From Allolobophora icterica (lineage: Eukaryota > Annelida > Clitellata > Crassiclitellata > Lumbricidae): DNA of 64,000 nt. The stretch is taken from the NCBI GenBank assembly GCA_963556255.1, contig OY744606.1:73401252-73465251 (forward strand), given 5' to 3'. A program made the position numbers and the translations under genes. The notes below the pieces were generated by a model, which was not told the DNA's origin, searched no databases, and saw only the letters and a program-made list of their open reading frames with translations. Positions 55,271-64,000 of the stretch are shown here, piece after piece. Every line of letters starts with the position of its first letter. The stretch's first letter is position 1.

Positions 55271-57429
55271 AATTTGTCAGTACCATTGAAGTTCTGTCGT
55301 ATGGTCATGCAGTGCAATTCTGAACTTTGGAAGGAGGGAAATGGAAAACACAGCTGCATTGTGTAATATAGCAACATTTCTTTGATCTTATCTAATCACA
55401 AATCTAATCTACAATGGTGATAGCAAGAGAAATGAAAGCCGTGCAGCGCACGAGACATAGAACTGCTGTCAAAAGCATCATCCTGCCACAAGAAACATCC
55501 AAACAACTATCACGCCTTCAGTACATACTTAAACGTTGAACAACACACTTGCTTTCTCTGCTCTACCCTAATTACTGATGCAGTACTAGCGTAACTTTCA
55601 ATGATCATCATCAACAAATCAATTTAGCAAAAACGAACATGCTTGCATAACACTTTGGAAGGAGGAAAATGGCGAACACAGCTGCATTGTATTGTACAAT
55701 AACTAACATTTCTTTGATCTTATCTAATCACAAATATAATCTACAATGATGATAGCAAGAGAGAAAAAAGAGTAACAAATGCTATTCCGCAAATCAATTT
55801 CCTTCATAACGGCTTTTTATTGGCGCAAGCGCTTCAGCCAAAAGGTCTTTCAAAGTCAAGACCATCCATGCAAGGTCTGCTGTTAATAATGGTGCATAAT
55901 AAATCAACAGCTGTCTTACCTTACCTTACCTTAACTACAAGAGTAAACCAGAAAACTAATACATAATCTATTAACATTATTATCAGTCACATTGTAGTTT
56001 TTTGCAAAGCATCTAACTTAAAAGGTTAGCAGAGTCAAACTATAAGCTGAAGTTGGTTAGTCTAATCTGATCATCAGAACAGATCCCATTCACAGACCCA
56101 GGACGCTTTCACATTTGGAGAAACTCCCGGACAATGGCCAGAATAATTTTCGAAACTGAAGAGAATATCACTATAGTTATAGACTCTTTACCAAACAAGT
56201 GAATATCTGATATTCCTGAAGGTTGAGGCTTCAGTTAAATGACTTCTTTTGGTTCTCTGAATGGGTCAATAACTGACTTACTTTACTTTACTTGCTGTAC
56301 TAATGCCTGAGGCAATCAGAGGGCTTTCTAAATTCTTACACAGACCCGAAAAGCAATATGTCTCAATATGCTATTGGCTATAGTTATCCAACTAAAATAT
56401 CATTAGTTTTCACTTGAACAGCGCCACTGACGAGTTTACTCTTGAAGTGGAACTTTATGAATGTCAGATTACAATGACAACAGTATATTAAAGTCTCATT
56501 TTAGACAGGTACACACATGGCATCATTTCATTGTTCTTTTATTGTGCTCCTTTTTATGGCTTTGTCTGCACTGCTGTTCTTATAGTGTGGGCAAACACTG
56601 TGTGCTAATTAAAGGTTACTTACCAAATACTTTACTCCTTCTTACTTACATGCACTTACCTACTCACTTACACGGGCTAAACTCTGATCAGTCAGATGAA
56701 ACTCCAGCAGTGATGGAGTTCATAAATTTACGTATAACGTCTTCGGGTTTTTGCGAATTGTGTTCGAATGCGTTATTTATTTTAACTGTCTTAAAAAACT
56801 GTCGACTGCGCCATGTTGTGATCGATCAGATCATAAAATGAGAGTTATATTTTATTCCAATTGCAGGAAGTCAAATATGATCAAACTCGATTTCAATATT
56901 TTAAGATAGAGTATCCGGAAACAGAGCGATGACCAGAGAGAGAGTATCATAGAGTGCACACTCTTCATAACTGACTATGCTAGAGTATATATTGTCAGAG
57001 TCTCCATCACTGGGGATCATCACAGCAGGGCTAAATCAATAATCAATGGCTTCATTCTGTGTGCACCCAACCACCCTGTATTCAAAAAGTGATTCACTCC
57101 CACAAGGCCAGCAGATTTCAAGCTTTCATTTTATTGTACCACCAGGTAAAAAATCGAATGTTGGCATACCACCAACAAAGGTCACATAAAAAACAACAGG
57201 CGAGCATGAAGTCCCCTTGCAATTAGCGTAGGACCGAAGGTAGACAAATTTAAATTTAAAAAATTAATATATAATTTTAAGAACGTGATCATATCAGCAA
57301 AAAGGAAAAATAAAATTATATTAGAAAGTGTTAATATGAACTGTGGGCTTGTTTTGACAAGCACAGATTTACAATATCTGGTTTAATATTTGTCAATTTC
57401 AAACACAATTCTGGTCTGAGTTCAAGTTT

Positions 57430-57520
57430 TATTCTGTATTTGAATTTTTTCACGTACCACTTAGCGACACCTGGCATACCCCTAGCGGTACACTTACCAC
57501 CGTTTGAAAACCGCTGCACA
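57430..57520 (-). mobile_element. Terminus of a hAT-like element
   Basis: The minus strand reads GCAGCGGTTTTCAAACGGTG, then ACCGCTAGGGGTATGCCAGG and AAGTGGTACGTG, the recognisable end of a widespread hAT group. The other end was not located. Confidence 0.55.
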
Positions 57521-58557
57521 AGCCAATATAAAATAAGAAGCAGTCAAACCATGTTTTCACATGTTTGAACATCAGGCATCACATATGTACACATAACCAC
57601 TGGACACATGTTTGGGTTTGTGTAAGTCAACCTAATTACAAACAAATAATTTTATAAAGTCCACAAAAGAATAAAAAAAAAGGTTATTTGTTGAAAGAAC
57701 TTATAATTCAATCAATAAATCCTGTTTTAGGTAGATCAGTGTAAAGATTTATTCGGTGGCAAATGGAAAATCATTTTATGAAGCTGACAAAGACATGAAA
57801 ACAAGCGATTTGGTGGAAAAGTAATCAATACGAAAATTCTGCTTTGTGTTGATTGGAGTGAAAATGATTTCAGTTGCAAATGACCTAATTACTGGTAATT
57901 ACCAGGTAATTAGTAATAATTCAGGTGCAAGTAGCTATGCAATAAGGTTACACAAGGTGTATGTACTGTCTACCTCAGCTCAGGAACTAATTAGTTTCTA
58001 ATGAAACAGGACAGAGCTGCACAAAGGAAAGACAAGAGGCGTCTACTCTTTGAGGGCTGCTGGAGTCTACAACCATCGTGCCTGACAATTTCACCTTTCC
58101 CATACAAAAATAAACATCCATCATTCTCTCCAAGCCTTATCTACCACTCCTCGGACTTGGGGGTATTGGATTAGCATTCAGTGGTTCCATGGTTTCTATG
58201 GCAACCGGCAGAGAACTGTGGCAGGGCAATTAGGAAACCTGGTGAGCAGGTGTAGAATCAGATGAGAAACTCGAAGACCAGATTAAGCACCAGCCCACCA
58301 TCTGTGATTTTAGCAAAGTCAATAGGACCGGCTTCACTGACTCCAGCTCGGCAACCTGGTTAAAAATGACTGTCTCTGGTGGGCTAAGAACCATTCGTCA
58401 GCAGGTTGCATCGTGACACGTCATTTTGGCACATTCTCAAACTTCTTTTAGCATTGTGTCGTGCAGTAGTGACAAACACACACGGGCCGACAGTGTAAGA
58501 CAAATCACCGCTAGCATGCATTTTAAAAACTCCTTTGACAGTCCAAACCATAATCAT

Positions 58558-58802
58558 CACAACCCAACACATAATAACATAACCCAACACATAATAACAT
58601 AACCCAAAAAACAGTTGCATAACCCAGCACATAATCACATAACCCAACACATACTCGCATAACCCAACACATAATCCTATAACCCAACATAAAATCACAT
58701 AACCCAGCACATAATCACATAACCCAACACAATTACATAACCAACACATAATCCTATAACCCAACACAAAATCACATAACCAAACACATAATCACATAAT
58801 GC
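58558..58802. repeat. 20-bp tandem repeat
   Basis: About 12 units of AACCCAACACATAATCACAT with small changes. The minus-strand frames reading YVLGYVIMCW are repeat artefacts. Confidence 0.85.
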
Positions 58803-58904
58803 ACACAGATTAGATGTACATGTAAACTGATAACAGTTACACCACAGGATATACCATTTATTAATGGTATCCAACATCTACATAACAACAACCCAAAACA
58901 AAAG

Positions 58905-59025
58905 AGGGTCCACCGATGATGGTATTCCATGGAAGGTCACCCATTCAGATACTAACCCTTCTCAACATTGCTTAACTTGAGTGTGCTTGTCAGCAATGCA
59001 TCCACAGCATTAAGCCACCACCGTA
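58905..59025 (-). mobile_element. 5S-rRNA-derived SINE fragment, second copy
   Basis: The minus strand reads CAAGTTAAGCA, GGGTTAGTATCTGAATGGGT, GACCTTCCATGGAATACC. This closely tracks the 5S segment GGTTAGTACTTGGATGGG followed by its C box. The 5' third is unrelated or degenerate. Confidence 0.68.
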
Positions 59026-60829
59026 CATAACTAACTAAACATTCATGTTCAATTCCATTTGCCTCAAGAAAAACCAAGTGAATTGAAGATTTAGCAGAGC
59101 ATAAAAGACCTGCTGGTCAAAATACAAAACAGTTCCAATTGAAATTTTATGCTATTACTGAAATCTAGTTCAATCAGTTGGAGCTATAACTCAGTGATCA
59201 CATCCTTAAGCCCTGTAAAGCCTGTGTCAATGCTGCGGACTCTTCAATTACGTTAGGCAATGTAATTAAGTTAGACAATGCACTGATGGTAATGAGGTAC
59301 TTGCATGTTGCAAATGTGATGCTGTAGTACGCTCGGTAGCGTGCTTTACTGATGATTTGCATCTTGGAATATCAAGGAAGATTAGGACATTCAACAACTC
59401 AAAGTCTCCTATAAAATCCCAAGTGAGGCATTCAGGAAGCACTGCTTCTCTTAGGCCCTTCACTAGCTCATCACAGGAAACCCTGCCTTAGACAATTTGA
59501 TAGAAAAATTCATCCCACAGGACAGTTTTCACCGGGGATGGGCTGGGAGCGCCTCTGATATATTTAGTTTCCTTGAAGGGGCGTTATATAAATGCTTAGT
59601 TGACTGATTGATTGATTGATTGAATATAGAGCAGACAAGAAACAGGGTTATTTTTCATTTCTAGAATTTTATGATCAGTGCAGGATGCAGTCAGCTTGTA
59701 ACGCTGCACTTCTAACGGTTGGTATACATTGTTACACTCATATTTAAACTAGCACGTATACATAAAAATTAACGAAAGAAAATGTTCACAAAGAAAAGTG
59801 ACAGACATCTAGAAGTACATGTAGATAGTAATCATACTGGTCCAGAGGGGTAAAACAATCTCTCACTAGAATGTTTGTGATCATCACCCAACTGTGGAAA
59901 GTTTTGAGGTGAAATGAAGGTTACAGCATCACATCCCGGGAAACTCAAAGCAATCTCTGATGTAGGAAGGAAAAGAACCGTGTTAGGACCTGAAAAAGCC
60001 ATAATATTGACTTTGTAATTTAAAATTTCTTATAAACTTAGACAGTGAGGTTAATCAAACTAACTGAAGTCATGAGATCATAGCTTCTCTCCCTGGCTGA
60101 TTACTACATGCAAATACCTCATTACCATCACTGCATAGTCTAGCACGTGCTTATTAGATGTTTGTACACCAAAGTGCAATTAGCCATAATTGGCTAATAA
60201 AGAATAAATTTAATTATTAATTATTTACTTACTAATGTAGCCAAAAAATTACACAGTTAGAATCCTGTGCACTAGACCCTAAATGCAGGTCATGTTTTAA
60301 GAGAAGGCCCTGAACTGCCAAAGGTTTGGAGAAGGTGGGTCAATTGCTTCTCATTATGCAACTCTAAAACAATAATTTTTGGACTGGATCAAAAGCTTAG
60401 CTTGTAACGTAGTTCAAACGCAAACGAGATAACAACTATTCCAAGCTTCTATAGGGGTTGCATCGTTTGATTAAGAATGGTCAATTTTAATCGATGTACC
60501 AGAACTGTAAGCCATGAAGAATGACCAATATGTTCATCGTGTGTGCAGAGGCTTCAGCAGGAAGCAGTGTGAAGAAAACTGAAGATTGTGACTCTTCTGT
60601 GCAACCCAACAGAAAACACAATGCGCCAAAAAATCTTTCAATCTGAAAATCGATACACCATCCAGCTAGAATAATTGGGTTTTCCCATATTTGCCCGGCT
60701 TTTGGAACTTCAGCCCCAAGTGCTTACACACAGCTTAATCCCACCCTTTACTTTCAACTAACCTTTTCCCTGCTAACCAACTACAAGCTGCCCCTGTTCC
60801 AAAGGACTGAATTCACAGTATTTGTGTCC

Positions 60830-60975
60830 AAGCACGGTCGGTACAGTCTGTACACGAGACTTATAAGGGCGTGGCATCAATTCTACAGGGCATCAATGGT
60901 GAAGGATCTCACCCGAAAACTTATTGAAAAATAAGCAGGGTCAAGACCCCAAACAGTTGCTATGGAAAAATGTTT
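60830..60975 (+). repeat. Dispersed ~150-bp repeat, copy 2
   Basis: AGCACGGTCGGTACAGTCTG ... GGTGAAGGATCTCACCC ... TTGAAAAATAAGCAGGGTC. Class unknown. Confidence 0.7.
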
Positions 60976-62049
60976 ACACTGACAATTACATGTATGTATG
61001 TAAATATTGTATTGTACTGTACTGTATTGTATTTAAACATTTATAAAGCACCTCTAGTAGGGTGAACTGCTCAGAGGCGCTCCCAGTGACCAAGGCCACG
61101 AGAAAAGAAAAAAGTCAAGATTGAGAAAAGCAAAAGAAGACAAGGGTTACCTATTAAAATTTGAGAGCGAGTAAAAGGAGACAGTGTATTCCAGAGAGGC
61201 AAAAGATCGGGACTACGCCATAGCTGTTCTAGTATGAGGAACTGAAAGATTCAAAGATATGTATGTATGTAGGTATTATATATATGCAAGTGTGTATGTG
61301 TGCATGCATGTACATGTAAATGCATATATTATTATTATTTTTATTAATTATAAACTACTATAGCCTCGGCATCTATGCACAAGGCATCAACCTAACATTA
61401 CACGCACCAAAAACTAGCCTCAATCAAGGCATAATCAAGAAGATCATGTGTGCATATAAATATATATACTTTGCTGTCTAAGGATATCTAAAACCCACTA
61501 GTTTTGCACAAAAGCTAAGTTTATTTCCTACTTGATATTTAAAAGTAACAGTACTCATATACAGCAACAAAATGCCCACCTCAGACCCTGTAGTGAAGAG
61601 CAAAACAAACTCATGAAGAGCAAAAACAGTTAATCAGTAAATCAACAAGACAGGTCAAGAGACTGGTAAATAAGGTCATCACAAACTAACAACCAACAGA
61701 GTCTGACAAATGCCACACCAAACCAGGTTAGAATTCTCCCCAGTTATACAGATGGTGTTACCTAAATTACTGCTTTTAATTATACATCAACCGTTATCAT
61801 CTTAACAGCATGTCTAACAATGTAAGAGTGTATGCGTATTTAAGAGTGTATGTAATCGCAATATTATTGTAAACTCAAAATTTCTAAGGTTCCACTTGAA
61901 AGCTAAGCGCAGAGCACCAGCTTATTAACAAGCACTGTATGTAAGTATGTATGTGTACCATATTTAGAGATATCTATAGTGCCGCTCACGGCTCAGGCGG
62001 CCTCAGCAGTGCTCCCAGGTTTTAACCATGGAAAGATATGTAGAAAGAG

Positions 62050-62305
62050 ATTCAGAAAGTAAGGATTTTATTTTTATTTATTCCGGATATTTCTATAGCG
62101 CCTCTCGAAGTCAACTACTACTCAGAGGCGCTCCCGACTACAGCATTGGTATACTGTGCCGGAATTTTCACGCCGAAGCGCCACGAGCAATTGTGAGTGA
62201 AGGACTTGCCCAAGGTCCGTACGCAGCGGCTAGAGTGGGATTCGAACCTGCAACCCTCCGGTCACAAGGCGCCGAACTTACCACTGAGCCACCACGCCCC
62301 AGGAT
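62050..62305 (-). mobile_element. tRNA-derived SINE
   Basis: On the minus strand a tRNA-like head shows A box TGGCTCAGTGGTA and B box GGTTCGAATCC. A body with GGACCTTGGGCAAGTCCTTC follows, and a tail hairpin GCGCCTCTGAG...CGAGAGGCGC precedes an A/T-rich end. Pol III internal promoter structure is evident. Confidence 0.85.
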
Positions 62306-62309
62306 ACCG

Positions 62310-62520
62310 TAGAGAGGAAGGAAGGGAATTCCACACAAGGGCCCTGTGTTGGCAAAAGATCTAGTTTGAGCTAGACTGGTCCTGGCACGCGGAACAAAGA
62401 GGATATGCAGGTTGCAGAGCGGAGAGGTCGGTGAGGAGCAGCAGAAAGAGGGGGCAGATGAGGTCCCTAAGATATTTGGAAGTAGCACCCAGTTTAGACT
62501 TAAGGACAAGTACAAGAACT
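62310..62520 (-). mobile_element. LINE C-terminal relic
   Basis: The minus-strand frame contains LHILFVPRARTSLAQTRSFA, then NTGPL, the pre-WNSLP signature of non-LTR RT proteins. It is joined directly to the tRNA-SINE at 62050-62305. Confidence 0.62.
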
Positions 62521-62630
62521 TTAAATTGAATGTGTGTACAGTACATATGTATGTATGACATGTACATGTAATTTATTTGCAAGTTCGAAGACATTTAATA
62601 CAGTGCAGTCAAAGGCACTAACCATACAGC

Positions 62631-62800
62631 CAGGGGCGTCTACACCATAGAAACCTTGGAGCAAATGCTCCAACCAAGAAATAGGGGAAGATCTGTCAGT
62701 GCGTGTGCCACCATTTTAGGGGGGAAGGAACGGGAAGGGGGGAAGAAGAGGGGGAAAAGGGACGTTGCTCCAATGACTTAGGGGGGGACAGACGCCCCTG
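62631..62800. mobile_element. hAT-type MITE, family 4, perfect 8-bp TSD
   Basis: CAGGGGCGTCT at the left, AGACGCCCCTG at the right, flanked by CATACAGC at 62623-62630 and 62801-62808. 170 bp, with a G-rich centre. Confidence 0.9.
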
Positions 62801-63485
62801 CATACAGCTATCTAACGGATGTAATATTTTACAGGTGTACTAAAAGCAACTGGGAAAACAATATTTCTCGTCGTCAAAGGATTGAACAGGTGCATTAAAC
62901 GTAGGTGAAAATGTATTTTCAACAGAGGCAAGTCAAACAGTATGTACAAGCAATGAAATTCTATGCCTGTTCCAACATAGCAGAAATGACCATATTTACA
63001 TAATTACATAATTATGTAATTAAATAGGTGCTTGTATAAAATGTGCAGGTACCTCATAATATCAAATAGCATATGAGATAAGGTTATTGCATAAGTGATG
63101 AGTTTAAAAGCCTCTCGACAGTAGTAGTTGACCTGGCTGAGCTGTTCTTGAAGCTGGAAGCTAGTGCTTCATGCAGAATTCTCTCTTAACACTTTAACAA
63201 TGAGAGTGTACTAAAAGCGACTGGGAACCTATGCAGCTCGTTGCTAAAGTGTTAAGACTCATGATCCCTAATCCCAGTAAAACAGCTAGATTTCTATTTC
63301 TAGAATACAATAAGATTTCTATTTCTGGAATACAACTAATAACTGAAATACCAAATGTGTGCCTTTGGCTACAAGAAGCTTACTATTCTTTGGCCAAAGT
63401 AAGTATACACGCAAGCAAGCAAGTAAACAAACAAGTGCACCTTTACTTGCATAAGAAAAGCACACCAGTAGAAGACTGACTATGT

Positions 63486-64000
63486 CAGTGATGGGCAAAG
63501 TGCGGCCCGCTGCCGCATGCGGCCCTCGGACTCCTTTTGTGCGGCCCGCCGAGGCGTGCGGCCCGTGGGCAGCATGTGGCCCTCGGATTCCTTTTGTACG
63601 GCCCGCCGAGAATGCTAAGACACTTCAAATTTTGAAATTCAGTTTTATGCCGTAAATATATTTTGGCAGTTGATCATCGACGTCTAGCATAATATTGACA
63701 TCATGTGTTGACTTTGCTTACTTATTATCCTTAGCTGCAGTGAAATTAGCGCCGCCTAGGGAAGCAGTAAAGTAGATCATTCTTGAAAGATTATTTATTC
63801 TTTCGGATACGTAATGGCGTCGAATAACAAGAAACGGAAATTGTCGGCAGAGAAAAGATTATTTCACGACGAATGGTTGTTACATTATTTCGTTACACCA
63901 AACACAATATTACAAGGCTCCGGTAGTATATGTTTAATCTGCAAGGAATCAATATCAGTGAACAAGGAATACAACGTTAAGCGCCACTACGAGTCCAGAC
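63486..64000 (+). mobile_element. hAT transposon, left end
   Basis: The terminus CAGTGATGGGCAAAGTGCGG is followed by an imperfectly duplicated ~56-bp GCGGCCCGCC-rich subterminal region (63499-63611), then the transposase start. The candidate left target-site copy is the 8 bases just before 63486. The right end is outside the window. Confidence 0.78.
63814..64000 (+). CDS. hAT transposase, N-terminal part with BED-like zinc finger; runs off the window
   Basis: An ATG-initiated frame stays open to the window end (62 codons). It starts MASNNKKRKLSAEKRLFHDE and continues with a zinc-finger-like ICLICKESI...NVKRHYESR. The CxxC...RHYE arrangement is that of the N-terminal zinc finger in hAT transposases and their domesticated relatives (GTF2IRD2, SCAND3/ZBED, EPM2AIP1-like proteins). 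It sits about 330 bp inside a terminus starting CAGTGATGGGCAAAGTGCGG, typical of this hAT group, so a mobile copy is likelier than a domesticated gene. Intactness cannot be judged, since only the start is visible. Confidence 0.8.
   Translation, partial: MASNNKKRKLSAEKRLFHDEWLLHYFVTPNTILQGSGSICLICKESISVNKEYNVKRHYESR

Larger units (their letters stand above)
53662..58557. other. Repeat-rich stretch upstream of ARNT
   Basis: TTATAACA/CATTATAA-rich sequence continues on both sides of Helitron copy 2 (about 51840-52020 and 53780-54030), which suggests the Helitron landed inside an older repeat. A possible orphan exon is at 54225-54274, and SINE pieces are near 55.1 kb. Otherwise nothing recognised. 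Confidence 0.4.

Noticed and set aside
56620..56690. Cluster of GTAAGT-like donor sites on the minus strand
   Set aside because: They arise from repeated CTTAC/TTAC simple sequence; no open exon with an acceptor accompanies them.
58905..59025. Functional 5S rRNA gene
   Set aside because: Only the promoter-like half matches; the 5' part and many paired positions are altered.

Overview
This is animal nuclear DNA: AT-rich, with small exons in long introns, GT/AG splice sites and dense transposon debris. Two conserved genes can be rebuilt exon by exon, both on the minus strand. Exon boundaries and reading-frame phases were worked out by hand and join without a break. The intron-rich genes, hAT and Helitron elements, tRNA- and 5S-derived SINEs and LINE tails suggest a marine invertebrate (echinoderm, other invertebrate deuterostome or lophotrochozoan). 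The species cannot be fixed from the sequence.

Region 1-18.3 kb is mostly repeats. At the extreme left are two probable minus-strand exons of an unidentified gene that runs off the window. Then come several hAT-type MITEs, a (TA)n tract, a decayed LINE 3' end, a 2.8-kb array of a 25-bp minisatellite with an internal ~1.1-kb duplication, and a 1.55-kb element with a perfect 21-bp terminal inverted repeat. That element carries seven evenly spaced copies of one motif, flipped at its centre. Next is an internally deleted hAT element (8-bp target duplication CATTTAAG) nested in an older MITE.

Region 18.3-30.0 kb is a complete SCAMP gene (secretory carrier membrane protein, 8 coding exons, 344 residues). 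Its second intron holds a nested stack: a TA-flanked terminal-inverted-repeat transposon interrupted by a LINE with an intact reverse-transcriptase ORF whose 5' end is fused to tRNA-SINE sequence.

Region 34.1-48.4 kb is the ARNT gene (bHLH-PAS dimerisation partner of AHR, HIF-alpha and SIM-type factors). Sixteen coding exons give 669 codons to the stop; only the extreme N terminus was not found. Introns carry a second copy of the hAT element (TSD CATTAGAC), LINE tails and a tRNA-SINE.

Region 48.4-64 kb is again repeat-rich: two related non-autonomous Helitrons in opposite orientation with palindromic 15-mer arrays, one carrying a very long (CAC)n/(CAA)n tract; 5S-rRNA-derived SINE copies; tRNA-SINEs; and, at the right edge, the 5' end of a hAT element whose transposase ORF opens and leaves the window.

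SCAMP acts in vesicle recycling and ARNT in transcription. They are neighbours in the same orientation, but nothing in the sequence links their functions.
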